From Mycolicibacterium stellerae (lineage in GTDB: Bacteria > Actinomycetota > Actinomycetes > Mycobacteriales > Mycobacteriaceae), in assembly GCF_003719305.1 (NCBI RefSeq), contig NZ_RARC01000027.1, forward strand, positions 1 through 64,000: a stretch of DNA of 64,000 nt, given 5' to 3'. The position numbers and the translations under genes are program-made. Position 1 is the first letter of the stretch. The number at the start of each line of letters is the position of its first letter. Of this stretch, positions 51,421 through 62,025 are shown one piece after another. The notes beneath the pieces were generated by a model. That model was not told where the DNA came from. It ran no database searches and worked only from the letters and a program-made list of their open reading frames with translations.

Positions 51421-52950
51421 ATGACAGCCATGTGGTGGGCGGGGAGGTGTGGCGCAGCGCTGCTGGCATGGGCGCTGGTCGTCGGTTTCACATGCCCGCC
51501 CGCGATGGCGACCCCGGAGGGGCAGTCGACCCAGGTGTACGGTCAGCCGCCGGTCTGGGGCGGCTGCGAAACGTTCGTCGGTGACACCAGCGCCATCCCG
51601 ACCGCGCAATGTGGCACAGTGTCGGTCCCGGTCGACTACGCCAATCCCGAAGGCGCACAAGCACAATTGGCGGTCATGCGGATCCCCGCTACCGGTGACC
51701 GGATCGGGGTGTTGATGGTGAACCCCGGCGGGCCAGGGGCGTCGGCCGTCGACACCGTCGCGGGTATGGGGGCGGGGCTCGCCGGCACCGAGATCGCGCG
51801 CCGGTTCGACCTGGTCGGCTTCGATCCCCGCGGGGTCGGACATTCCACTCCCGAAATACGTTGTCGCACCGACGCCGAATTCGATGCCTACCGAACGGAG
51901 CCGAACGTCGACTACAGCCCCTCGGGCGTCGCGCACATCGAGGATCTGTATCGCAAATTCGCGCAGGACTGTGTCGACCGGGTGGGCAAGGATCTGCTGG
52001 CCAACGTCGGCACAGCGGCGGCGGCCAAGGACATGGACGTGGTGCGGGCGGCGCTCGGCGAGAACCAGATCAACTATCTCGGGTTCTCGTACGGCACAGA
52101 GATCGGTTCGGCGTACGCGGAGGCATACCCCGATCGAATCCGCGCCATGGTTCTCGACGGCGCCGTCGACCCGAGCCTGGACCCGATTGACGAGAACCTG
52201 CGTCAAATGGCCGGATTCCAGACGGCGTTCGAGGATTACGCCGCCGACTGCGCGCAATTGGTGGGATGCCCGCTCGGCAACGACCCTGCGCAGTTCGTCG
52301 ACCGGTACCACCAATTGATCGATCCGTTGGCCAGCCAACCCGCGACGACCTCTGATCCCCGCGGGCTGAGTTATCAGGATGCGATCACCGGCACCGTGAA
52401 CGCCCTCTACTCCCGGCAGTACTGGAAGTTCCTGACCAGTGGACTGCTGGGCCTGCAGCGGAAAAGCGACCCCGGCGACCTGCTGCTGCTCGCCGACGAC
52501 TATCTGAACCGCGGCCCGATGGGCCACTACCAGAACTCGCAGGACGCGTTCTACGCGATCCGCTGCGTCAACTCACAGTTCCCGACCGACCCGGCGGTTT
52601 GGGCCGCGGCCGACCAACGGGCCCGCCAGGCCGCGCCGTTCCTCAGCTACGGCTCCTTCACGGGTTATGCGCCGCGGGATATCTGTGCGAATTGGGGCGT
52701 TCCGGCGTCGGCGACGCCGCACGCCGCGGTCTCACCCGGCAAGGGAAAGGTCGTCGTCGTGTCCACCACCCACGACCCGGCCACGCCCTATCAGGCCGGT
52801 GTCGACCTGGCCAGGCAGATGGACGCCAGCCTGATCACCTTCGACGGCACCCAGCACACCGTGGTGTTCAACGGCGACGCCTGCGTCGACACCGCGGTGG
52901 TCGCGTTTCTCATCGACCAGGTTCAACCGCCCGCAGGCCTGCGGTGCTAG
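51421..52950 (+). CDS. CaeA/Hip1 paralog, secreted (Rv2223c)
   Basis: A 509-residue secreted hydrolase, a tandem paralog of the preceding gene. It has a Sec-type signal (LLAWALVVGFTCPPAMA), NPGGPG, GFSYGT, HDPATPYQAG and DGTQHTVV. A cysteine lies in the signal, but a good lipobox is lacking, so release from the membrane is more likely than anchoring. The last four bases overlap the convergent small gene. Confidence 0.86.
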   Translation: MTAMWWAGRCGAALLAWALVVGFTCPPAMATPEGQSTQVYGQPPVWGGCETFVGDTSAIPTAQCGTVSVPVDYANPEGAQAQLAVMRIPATGDRIGVLMVNPGGPGASAVDTVAGMGAGLAGTEIARRFDLVGFDPRGVGHSTPEIRCRTDAEFDAYRTEPNVDYSPSGVAHIEDLYRKFAQDCVDRVGKDLLANVGTAAAAKDMDVVRAALGENQINYLGFSYGTEIGSAYAEAYPDRIRAMVLDGAVDPSLDPIDENLRQMAGFQTAFEDYAADCAQLVGCPLGNDPAQFVDRYHQLIDPLASQPATTSDPRGLSYQDAITGTVNALYSRQYWKFLTSGLLGLQRKSDPGDLLLLADDYLNRGPMGHYQNSQDAFYAIRCVNSQFPTDPAVWAAADQRARQAAPFLSYGSFTGYAPRDICANWGVPASATPHAAVSPGKGKVVVVSTTHDPATPYQAGVDLARQMDASLITFDGTQHTVVFNGDACVDTAVVAFLIDQVQPPAGLRC

Positions 52951-53207
52951 GTGCAGGGGATTCCGTGCGGACCCCCGTACCAATGACCGGGCGGGGAGTC
53001 GAAGGGAGCCGGACACCACTTCTTGACCTGGCCCGGCGGAGCGTCAGGTATCCACTCATCGACCCAGTGTCCCGAGCCCCAGGGAACCCCTGGGATGTCG
53101 GGAACCCAGATCTGATCGGCCTGGGCCGAACCTGCACCGAGTCCTAAACCGGCCGCGCTCAACGCGCCGGCGGCGGCCGTTACCGCCGCGATCTTCTTGA
53201 TTCCCAC
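52947..53207 (-). CDS. small secreted protein, Trp/Pro/Gly-rich
   Basis: An 86-residue exported protein: signal peptide of about 30 residues ending SAQA, then a short mature part rich in Trp, Pro and Gly with two cysteines (KKWCPAPFD and HGIPCT). No family recognised. It begins at GTG 53205-53207 with GGGAGGAG upstream. Confidence 0.7.
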   Translation of the reverse strand: MGIKKIAAVTAAAGALSAAGLGLGAGSAQADQIWVPDIPGVPWGSGHWVDEWIPDAPPGQVKKWCPAPFDSPPGHWYGGPHGIPCT

Positions 53208-53414
53208 TGTGGGCTCCTCCCTCGTCGCCGCTGCGTGAGATTCGCAGCTGGAGCGAACTGGCATACAAGCCCCCAACCAGAAAGGGGTTACCCGGGCGCA
53301 GGAGCGCGCCAAACCCCCAGTGAATCCGTGCTGCCAAATCTGACGGCCGTAATTTCGCGGGCCTGGTGCCTCATCGGTAACACAGAATTAACAGACGGTG
53401 CCTACGCTGCGGCT

Positions 53415-54755
53415 ATGGATCGGCAGAAGGAATTCGTGCTGCGCACGCTGGAGGAACGGGACATCCGATTCGTCCGGCTGTGGTTCACCGACGTGCTCGG
53501 ATTCCTCAAGTCGGTAGCGATCGCGCCCGCCGAACTCGAAGGGGCGTTCGAGGAAGGCATCGGCTTCGACGGCTCGTCGATCGAGGGATTCGCCCGAGTC
53601 TCGGAGTCCGACACCGTCGCCAGGCCCGATCCGTCCACCTTCCAGGTGCTGCCGTGGACTTCCAGCGCGGGCCAGCACCATTCGGCGCGGATGTTCTGCG
53701 ACATCACGATGCCCGACGGATCGCCGTCATGGGCCGACTCGCGGCACGTGCTGCGCCGCCAGCTGGCAAAGGCCAGCGATCTGGGTTTCTCCTGCTACGT
53801 GCACCCGGAGATCGAGTTCTTCCTGCTGCAGCCGGGGCCCGACGACGGCACGGAGCCGATCCCTGCCGACAACGGCGGCTACTTCGACCAGGCCGTGCAT
53901 GACTCGGCGCCGAACTTCCGCAGGCATGCCATCGACGCGCTTGAGCAGATGGGCATCTCGGTCGAGTTCAGCCACCACGAAGGCGCGCCAGGCCAGCAGG
54001 AGATCGACCTGCGCTACGCCGACGCCCTGTCCATGGCCGACAACGTGATGACGTTCCGGTACGTGGTCAAGGAGGTCGCACTCGGTGACGGCGTGAAGGC
54101 CTCGTTCATGCCAAAGCCGTTTGCCGAGTATCCCGGTTCGGCGATGCACACACACATCAGCCTGTTCGAGGGCGAGAACAACGCCTTCTACAGCGCGGAC
54201 GACCCACTGCAACTGTCCGACACCGGAAAGTCCTTCATCGCAGGCATTCTGGAGCACGCCACCGAGATCAGCGCGGTGACCAACCAGTGGGTGAACTCCT
54301 ACAAGCGGCTGGTACACGGCGGCGAGGCGCCGACGGCGGCATCGTGGGGTTTCGCGAACCGCTCTGCGTTGGTCCGGGTGCCGATGTACACGCCACGCAA
54401 GGCGTCGTCGCGTCGCGTCGAGGTGCGCAGCCCCGACTCGGCGTGCAACCCATATCTCACGTTCGCCGTGCTGCTGGCGGCCGGCCTGCGCGGTGTGGAG
54501 AAGAATTATGTGCTCGGCCCACAAGCCGAGGACAACGTGTGGAGCCTCACCCCCGAGGAACGTCGGGCGATGGGCTATCGCGAACTGCCGGGCAGCCTCG
54601 GCGCGGCGCTCGAGCAGATGGAGGGCTCTGAGCTCGTCGCGGAAGCGTTGGGGGAGCACGTATTCGACTTCTTCCTGCGCAATAAGCGGGCTGAGTGGGA
54701 GAACTACCGTAGCCACGTCACACCGTTCGAGCTGAAGACCTACCTGTCGCTCTAG
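53415..54755 (+). CDS. glnA2: type I glutamine synthetase GlnA2
   Basis: A 446-residue glutamine-synthetase-family enzyme, the same length as mycobacterial GlnA2. Motifs: GFDGSSIEGF, EIEFFLL (metal), HHEGAPGQQE, MHTHISL and NPYLTFAVLL. The tyrosine of the GlnA1 adenylylation loop is not matched, as expected. GlnA2 is dispensable for growth in M. tuberculosis and may act on D-isoforms or other amines. It is 45 bases upstream of glnE. Confidence 0.93.
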   Translation: MDRQKEFVLRTLEERDIRFVRLWFTDVLGFLKSVAIAPAELEGAFEEGIGFDGSSIEGFARVSESDTVARPDPSTFQVLPWTSSAGQHHSARMFCDITMPDGSPSWADSRHVLRRQLAKASDLGFSCYVHPEIEFFLLQPGPDDGTEPIPADNGGYFDQAVHDSAPNFRRHAIDALEQMGISVEFSHHEGAPGQQEIDLRYADALSMADNVMTFRYVVKEVALGDGVKASFMPKPFAEYPGSAMHTHISLFEGENNAFYSADDPLQLSDTGKSFIAGILEHATEISAVTNQWVNSYKRLVHGGEAPTAASWGFANRSALVRVPMYTPRKASSRRVEVRSPDSACNPYLTFAVLLAAGLRGVEKNYVLGPQAEDNVWSLTPEERRAMGYRELPGSLGAALEQMEGSELVAEALGEHVFDFFLRNKRAEWENYRSHVTPFELKTYLSL

Positions 54756-54800
54756 CGGGTCGCGGTACGGCCTGCGCTACGGGCTGCGATAGCTTTTAGT

Positions 54801-57755
54801 GTGGCCAAACCTGCGACGCAGCGACCCAAGTTGCCCAGCGTTGGCCGGCTCGGGTTGGTCGAACCGTCGGCCACCGCTGATCTGAACCGACTCGGCTGGA
54901 ACACCGACGCGCACGTCGAGCTGCTGTGGTCGCTGTCCCGGGCCCCCGACGCCGACGTCGCGCTGAAGACGATGGTCCGGCTGGCCGAGGCGTCCGGCCG
55001 GGACTGGGACGAGCTCAACCACGCGCTACTCAAGGACAAGGGCCTGCGCGGCCGACTCTTCGGTGTGCTTGGCTCGTCGCTGGCGCTGGGCGACCATCTG
55101 GCCGCCCACCCGCGGTCCTGGCATCTGCTGGCGGGCGAGGTGAAGTTGCCCTCGGCAGCCGACCTGCTGGCCGAGTTCACCGAGGTTGCCGAATCGGTCA
55201 GTGGCACAAACGATGTACGGCCTGTCCTTCAGACGCTGTACCGAAACCGGCTGCTGGTGCTCGCAGGCCTTGATGTCGCATCGGTTGTGGAGAACGAGCC
55301 GGTGCTGCCGTTTCCCGTGGTCGGCGAGCATCTGTCGGACATGGCCGACGCCGCATTGGCCGCCGCACTCAAGGTGGCGACCAGATCGGTGTGTGGCGAG
55401 GACGGCCAGCAGCCGCGGCTGGCGGTGATCGCGATGGGCAAGTGCGGCGCCCGTGAGCTGAACTACGTGAGCGACGTCGACGTCATCTTCGTCGCCGAGG
55501 TGGCCGACGGCGCCACCACCAGGGTGGCCGGTGAGATGATGCGGTTCGCGTCGGAGGCGTTCTTCGAGGTCGACGCGGCGCTGCGCCCGGAGGGTAAGCG
55601 CGGTCAGCTGGTCCGGACGCTGGACTCGCACATCGCCTACTACCAGCGCTGGGCCAAGACCTGGGAGTTTCAGGCGCTGATGAAGGCGCGGCCCGCGGTC
55701 GGTGACGCGGAACTCGGTCAGCAGTACATCGCGGCGCTGATGCCGATGGTGTGGACGGCGTGCGAGCGCGAGGACTTCGTGCCGGAGGTGCAGGCCATGC
55801 GTCGCCGCGTCGAGGCGTTGGTGCCCGCCGATGAGAGGACCCGAGAGCTCAAGCTCGGCACCGGCGGGCTGCGAGACGTCGAGTTCGCCGTCCAGCTGCT
55901 GCAGCTCGTACATGGCCGCAACGACGAATCGCTGCATGTGGCGTCGACGATCGACGCGCTCTCGGCCCTGAGCGCGGGCGGGTACATCGGCCGCGACGAT
56001 GCGGCCAACCTGACAGCGTCGTACGAGTTCTTGCGGCTGCTCGAGCACCGGTTACAGCTGCAGCGCCTCAAGCGCACGCACATGCTGCCCGACGAGGGCG
56101 ATGTCGAGGCGATGCGGTGGCTGGCCCGCGCCGCCCACATGAGGCCGGATGGTCAGCGCGATTCGCTCGGGGTGTTGCGCGAAGAGCTCAAGCGGCAGAG
56201 CCACCGGGTGTCCCGGCTGCACGCGAAGCTGTTCTACCAGCCGTTGCTGGAAGGGGTTGGCCGGCCGGCGATGTTGACGCCGCAGGCCGCCGAACGCCAG
56301 CTCGCAGCGCTCGGATATGAAGGGCCACAGAGCGCTTTGACGCATCTTGCCGCGCTGACCGGGCATACCGGCAGGCGCGGCAGGGTGCAGCAGGTGTTGT
56401 TGCCCACGCTATTGGACTGGCTGTCCGACACGCCGGATCCCGATGCTGGGCTGCTGGCCTACCGGCGGATAAGCGACGAGCTGTCCGACCATCGGTGGTA
56501 CCTGTCCACGCTGCGCGACGAGGGCGCGGTGGCGAAGCGGCTGATGCACGTGTTGGGAACGTCGGCGTATGTGCCCGACCTGCTGATGCGGGCGCCGGAG
56601 GTCATACGGCAGTACGCGGACGGGCCGAACGGGCCGAAGCTGCTCGAGGTCGAACCCGATGGGCTGGCGCGGGCGCTGGTGGCCTCGGCGGGGCGCCATG
56701 CAGATCCGGTGCGCGCGATCGCGGCTGCGCGGACATTGCGCCGTCGAGAACTGGCGCGCATCGCATCGGCGGACTTGTTGGGAATGCTTGGGGTCGTTGA
56801 CGTCTGCAAGGCGTTGACTTCGGTGTGGGTCGCGGTGCTGCAGGCGGCGTTGGAAGCCGTCATCCGCGCGAACACACCGTCAGACGGTAATGCGCCCGCG
56901 CGAATCGCTGTGATCGGCATGGGTCGGCTTGGCGGCGGCGAGCTCGGTTACGGGTCCGATGCCGACGTGATGTTCGTGTGCGATCCGAACACCGGCTTCG
57001 ACGAATCCGGTGCGGTGCGATGGTCGATCACCGTTGCCGAGCAGGTGCGTTCGTTGTTGGGCACACCGAGCGCCGATCCGCCACTGGAGGTCGATGCGGG
57101 TCTGCGACCCGAGGGGCGTAACGGTTCGCTGGTGCGAACACTGTCTTCATACGCGACGTACTACGAGCAATGGGCGCAGCCGTGGGAGATTCAGGCACTG
57201 CTTAGGGCGCATCGGGTCGCGGGGGACGAGGAGCTTGGTGAGCGGTTCCTGCTGCTCGCCGACAAGACGCGGTACCCGTCGGGTGGTGTGTCGGCCGAGG
57301 CGGTGCAGGAGATTCGTCGCATCAAGGCGCGGATCGACTCCGAACGCTTGCCGCGTGGCGCAGATCCCAACACACACACCAAACTTGGTCGCGGCGGCCT
57401 GGCCGACATTGAGTGGACGGTTCAGCTGCTGCAGCTTCGGTATGCGCACAAGACGCCTGCTCTGCACAACACATCGACACTGCAGACGCTGGACGCGATT
57501 GGCGCGGCGGAACTAATCGCCGAGGGCGACGTGGATCTGCTGCGGGAGGCGTGGCTTACGGCGACGCGGGCGCGAAACGCGCTGGTCCTGGTGCGTGGCA
57601 AGCCGAACGACCAACTGCCGGGGCCGGGCAGGCAGCTCAACGCGGTCGCGGTGGCCGCGGGTTGGGACAGCGGCGACGGCAGCGAATTTCTCGACAATTA
57701 TCTGCGGGTGACCCGTCGGGCAAAGACGGTGGTACGAAAGGTCTTTGGTGGTTAA
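54801..57755 (+). CDS. glnE: glutamine synthetase adenylyltransferase/deadenylase GlnE
   Basis: Controls GlnA1 by adding or removing AMP on one tyrosine. A 984-residue protein with two duplicated nucleotidyltransferase modules, each followed by a helical domain: first active site YVSDVDVIFV (about 225), second YGSDADVMFV (about 715), with later GGLRDVEFAVQLLQ and GGLADIEWTVQLLQ. GTG start. Follows glnA2 in the same direction. Confidence 0.95.
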   Translation: MAKPATQRPKLPSVGRLGLVEPSATADLNRLGWNTDAHVELLWSLSRAPDADVALKTMVRLAEASGRDWDELNHALLKDKGLRGRLFGVLGSSLALGDHLAAHPRSWHLLAGEVKLPSAADLLAEFTEVAESVSGTNDVRPVLQTLYRNRLLVLAGLDVASVVENEPVLPFPVVGEHLSDMADAALAAALKVATRSVCGEDGQQPRLAVIAMGKCGARELNYVSDVDVIFVAEVADGATTRVAGEMMRFASEAFFEVDAALRPEGKRGQLVRTLDSHIAYYQRWAKTWEFQALMKARPAVGDAELGQQYIAALMPMVWTACEREDFVPEVQAMRRRVEALVPADERTRELKLGTGGLRDVEFAVQLLQLVHGRNDESLHVASTIDALSALSAGGYIGRDDAANLTASYEFLRLLEHRLQLQRLKRTHMLPDEGDVEAMRWLARAAHMRPDGQRDSLGVLREELKRQSHRVSRLHAKLFYQPLLEGVGRPAMLTPQAAERQLAALGYEGPQSALTHLAALTGHTGRRGRVQQVLLPTLLDWLSDTPDPDAGLLAYRRISDELSDHRWYLSTLRDEGAVAKRLMHVLGTSAYVPDLLMRAPEVIRQYADGPNGPKLLEVEPDGLARALVASAGRHADPVRAIAAARTLRRRELARIASADLLGMLGVVDVCKALTSVWVAVLQAALEAVIRANTPSDGNAPARIAVIGMGRLGGGELGYGSDADVMFVCDPNTGFDESGAVRWSITVAEQVRSLLGTPSADPPLEVDAGLRPEGRNGSLVRTLSSYATYYEQWAQPWEIQALLRAHRVAGDEELGERFLLLADKTRYPSGGVSAEAVQEIRRIKARIDSERLPRGADPNTHTKLGRGGLADIEWTVQLLQLRYAHKTPALHNTSTLQTLDAIGAAELIAEGDVDLLREAWLTATRARNALVLVRGKPNDQLPGPGRQLNAVAVAAGWDSGDGSEFLDNYLRVTRRAKTVVRKVFGG

Positions 57756-57760
57756 TTCAC

Positions 57761-58393
57761 GTGGCTGAGCCGATAGATTTTGCGTTCGAGGAGATCAGCG
57801 CCGCCGAACACGATCGGTTGAAATCTTTGTATACGCCGTTGATCGATTCGGTGCGTCGGCTGATTCAGGCGGGCATTCAATCGAGCGCGGACGAGGCGGC
57901 GATTCGTGAAGCGCAGTCATTGATCGAGGCCGCGGTCGACAAACTCGGGACCGGGCCTGGCGAGCAGGTTCGCCTTGCGGTGGGCCAACGCCCCGTGGTG
58001 TGGGGAAATCCGGTGACCGGGTTTCGCAACGCGATTGCGCCGCCCCTCGTCATAAGCGAGGAGCCGGATGGCTTGTGGTGGAGCGAGTTCGAGCTGGGGG
58101 AGGCATACCAGGGGCCGCCGGGGTGGGTGCACGGCGGCGTTCTGGCCATGGTGCTCGATCAACTGCTCGGTGAAGCTGCCAGCGAAGGACTGACCAAGCC
58201 GCTGTTCACCGGGACTATCACGCTGCGGTACCTGCGCGGTACGCCGTTGGGGAAGCTGCGGGCGGAGGCGGCGATCGAGCGGACTGATGGTCACAAGACG
58301 TTTGTGAGTGGTCACATGTACGACGCCGAGGGTAAGACGGTGGAGGCGGAGGGAATCTTCATCAAGCCGGTGTGGGCGAGGGACGCGGGATGA
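57761..58393 (+). CDS. PaaI-type hotdog thioesterase
   Basis: A 210-residue protein. The C-terminal half is a hotdog-fold acyl-CoA thioesterase (PPGWVHGGVLAMVLDQLLGEAA, then LFTGTITLRYLRGTPLGKLR); the N-terminal helical part (about 1-75) is of unknown role. It begins at GTG 57761, five bases after glnE. It overlaps the LLM gene by four bases (ATGA). Confidence 0.82.
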   Translation: MAEPIDFAFEEISAAEHDRLKSLYTPLIDSVRRLIQAGIQSSADEAAIREAQSLIEAAVDKLGTGPGEQVRLAVGQRPVVWGNPVTGFRNAIAPPLVISEEPDGLWWSEFELGEAYQGPPGWVHGGVLAMVLDQLLGEAASEGLTKPLFTGTITLRYLRGTPLGKLRAEAAIERTDGHKTFVSGHMYDAEGKTVEAEGIFIKPVWARDAG

Positions 58394-59250
58394 AGTTCTA
58401 TGTGAGCACGGCGTTCCGCGAACTGAAGGAAGCGGTCGAGATCGCCAAGGCCGCTGACGATCTCGGCTACCAGGGTGTCGGGATTCCGGACCACATCATC
58501 AATTTGGAGACGTTGTCGACACCGTATCCCTACACGCGTGACGGGAAGCGGCGCTGGGAGGAATTCACTCCGTGGCCCGATCCTTGGGTGCTGGTGGGCG
58601 CGATGGCACAGGTGACGACGGGCTTGAAATTCGTCACGACGGTGTACATCCCGGCGATGCGGGACCCCTATGCGGCGGCGAAAGCGATTGGTACGGCGGC
58701 ATATCTGTCCGACGGGCGGGTGGAGCTGGGCGTTGGGGTGGGCTGGTGTGAAGAAGAGTTCACGTTGATGGGCCAGCAGTTCGCGCGGCGGGGTAAGCGG
58801 ACGGACGAGATGTTGGAGCTGTTCCGGGCGCTGTGGCAGCCGGGGTGGACGGAGTTCGACGGCGAGTTCTACAAGACGCCGCGGCTGGAGATGGAGCCGA
58901 CGCCGCCGAGAATCCCGATCTATGTCGGCGGACTGAGCGATGTCGCGCTTCGGCGAGCGGCGCGCAACGACGGATGGATCGGCGACTTGATCTCCACGGA
59001 CCGGGCGATCGCGGGCGTCGAGCGGGTGCGGGAACTGCGCGCCGAGAACGGTTTGTCGATGGCCGGTTTCGAGGTCCTGACACCGTTGACCGATGCCTTC
59101 ATGCCCGAGCACTACGAGCGCGCGGAAGCTGCGGGCATCACAGGGATCATCACGATGCCGTGGATGTTCTACGCCGGACCGGATGCAACGCTTGACGAGA
59201 AAATCGACGGCATGAAGCGGTTTCGCAAGGACCTGGCCCTGGACCGCTGA
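58390..59250 (+). CDS. LLM-class, probably F420-dependent oxidoreductase
   Basis: A 286-residue luciferase-like TIM barrel. The motifs DLGYQGVGIPDHI, RVELGVGVGWCEEEF and PRIPIYVGG are typical of the TIGR03619 F420 subgroup, common in mycobacteria. It likely hydrogenates or oxidises a small organic substrate. Translationally coupled to the thioesterase. Confidence 0.86.
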   Translation: MKFYVSTAFRELKEAVEIAKAADDLGYQGVGIPDHIINLETLSTPYPYTRDGKRRWEEFTPWPDPWVLVGAMAQVTTGLKFVTTVYIPAMRDPYAAAKAIGTAAYLSDGRVELGVGVGWCEEEFTLMGQQFARRGKRTDEMLELFRALWQPGWTEFDGEFYKTPRLEMEPTPPRIPIYVGGLSDVALRRAARNDGWIGDLISTDRAIAGVERVRELRAENGLSMAGFEVLTPLTDAFMPEHYERAEAAGITGIITMPWMFYAGPDATLDEKIDGMKRFRKDLALDR

Positions 59251-59333
59251 ATGCGGCGGTTGGCAAACCCACTGTGTAGCGGAGCCTGCCGTCGATCGGC
59301 TGAGCCGATGACGGAGAAGACGTAAGGAAGTTC

Positions 59334-59855
59334 CTACCGGCGGAAGCGGTCGAGTAGTCCTGGCCGTCGGCGCGGCGGGTCGTCGGCCACGCGGTCGACC
59401 CGTCGGCGCGGAGCCCCAACGGTTCGCCGGACACCCGGCCGTCGGCGGGCGTCTGCTGACAACGTGCCCGCACCCGTCGTCGCGATCAAAAGGAACGCGA
59501 AGCAGAACATGATGGCGAGCTCGCCGCCGTTGGCGATCGGCCAGAAGCTCGCGCCGCCGCCCTTGAGCGGCGGCCAGTGCTGATAGAAGTACGCGAACGC
59601 CATCTCACCGGAGGCGATGAATGCCGCGATGCGCGTAACGAACCCGACGGTGATCAGAATGCCAAGGACGAACTCGATCAGCCCCGCCCACCAAAATGGC
59701 CAGGCGCCCACCTCGACCGGGCCGCCAGGCGCCGCGACCGGCCAGCCGAACAGCTTCTGCGAGCCGTGGATCGTATACAGCAGCCCAAAGATGATGCGGA
59801 AAGCGCTCAAGACAGGGGAGTGATAACCCGCCAAGCGGGCGTCCAGGTTGCTCAT
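59334..59855 (-). CDS. DoxX family membrane protein
   Basis: A 173-residue protein with four membrane helices and the DoxX signature (SAFRIIFGLLYTIHGSQKLFGWP, GLIEFVLGILITVGF, AFAYFYQHWP). The basic, Arg-rich tail is cytoplasmic. Some DoxX members help in sulfur or oxidative stress metabolism; role here unknown. ATG 59855; longer in-frame starts run into the terminator. Confidence 0.82.
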   Translation of the reverse strand: MSNLDARLAGYHSPVLSAFRIIFGLLYTIHGSQKLFGWPVAAPGGPVEVGAWPFWWAGLIEFVLGILITVGFVTRIAAFIASGEMAFAYFYQHWPPLKGGGASFWPIANGGELAIMFCFAFLLIATTGAGTLSADARRRPGVRRTVGAPRRRVDRVADDPPRRRPGLLDRFRR

Positions 59856-59872
59856 AGCTGACCCTAGCGCGC

Positions 59873-59903
59873 AAAAGGGCCGGGCGATACGCTCGCCCGG
59901 CCC
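59873..59903 (-). terminator. rho-independent-type terminator of glnA1
   Basis: A perfect 10-bp GC stem (arm GGGCCGGGCG) with a 7-base loop lies 15 bases after the glnA1 stop, followed on the minus strand by TTTT. This separates glnA1 from doxX. Confidence 0.85.
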
Positions 59904-59917
59904 AGATGCTGTGCTGG

Positions 59918-61354
<1,437 letters not shown>

Positions 61355-61410
61355 TGAAGACTCTCCTTTTATCTTTGTGTTAACCCGGGGCATGACGCTA
61401 TGGACACGAT

Positions 61411-61445
61411 GTTGCACTGCAGTCAACCGTATGTTGCGCCGAAGT
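61411..61445 (-). promoter_or_regulatory. GlnR operator of glnA1
   Basis: On the minus strand, GTAAC-n6-GCAAC is followed by TTGAC-n6-GCAAC; four AC dinucleotides recur every 11 bases, the known arrangement of actinobacterial GlnR boxes (two a/b site pairs). A TANNNT -10 (TAGCGT at 61395-61400) lies just downstream. GlnR probably activates glnA1 under nitrogen limitation. The pattern is seen; binding is inferred from the known consensus. Confidence 0.8.
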
Positions 61446-61476
61446 TACGCAATTCCTCCAGACCTATGCTGGAACC

Positions 61477-61953
61477 ATGCCTTCCAGCTTCGGTTCCTGG
61501 CTATCTGGTCCGCCGCCCGTCGGGCCGGAACCGACAGACCAGCGACCTAATGATTATCCAGGTCAGCGGCTGGGGCTACCCCCCAGCGGGCCTGAATCGC
61601 TTGCGCGGATGGGCAGGCGCATCGGAGCCCTGTTCGTCGACTGGCTGATCGCCTACGGCCTGGCCGCCCTGGCCATGACATTCGGGTGGTTCAGCGTGCA
61701 GACGCTGTCCACCGCAGTGCTGTTGGTCTGGTTCGTGCTTGGCGCGGTATCGGTCCGGCTTTTCGGGTTCACTCCAGGCCAGTACGCGCTCGGCCTGATC
61801 GTGGTGCCCGTCGACAACCGGCTCCATGTCGGGTTGGGGCGTGCGGTGGTCCGCGGCCTGCTGATCGCGCTGGTGATACCGCCGCTGTTCACCGACTCCG
61901 ATATGCGCGGGCTGCACGATCGGCTGACCAACACCGCGGTGGTGCGGCGCTAG
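61477..61953 (+). CDS. RDD family membrane protein (Rv2219A-like)
   Basis: A 158-residue protein: proline-rich cytoplasmic N-terminus (about 1-40), then an RDD domain with three membrane helices (MGRRIGALFVDWLIAYGLAALAM, TAVLLVWFVLGAVSVRLFGFTPGQ, VVRGLLIALVIPPLF) and a conserved acidic end (DSDMRGLHDRL). Divergent from glnA1. Function unknown. Confidence 0.82.
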   Translation: MPSSFGSWLSGPPPVGPEPTDQRPNDYPGQRLGLPPSGPESLARMGRRIGALFVDWLIAYGLAALAMTFGWFSVQTLSTAVLLVWFVLGAVSVRLFGFTPGQYALGLIVVPVDNRLHVGLGRAVVRGLLIALVIPPLFTDSDMRGLHDRLTNTAVVRR

Positions 61954-61973
61954 CCTCCGAGATCGACGAACTG

Positions 61974-62017
61974 GTGCGATCTACTCGCACTTCTGCGCCC
62001 AAACGTACGTTTGGGCG
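61974..62017. terminator. two hairpins between convergent genes
   Basis: A 6-bp hairpin (GTGCGA/TCGCAC, 61974-61990) is followed by a perfect 22-bp palindrome (61996-62017, arm CGCCCAAAC around GTAC). They lie between the stops at 61953 and 62026 and can terminate both strands. Confidence 0.55.
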
Positions 62018-62025
62018 TCATTGAG

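Noticed and set aside
50875..52527. 550-codon minus-strand frame across the two CaeA-type genes
   Set aside because: Antisense to two conserved serine hydrolases with intact triads; no ribosome site.
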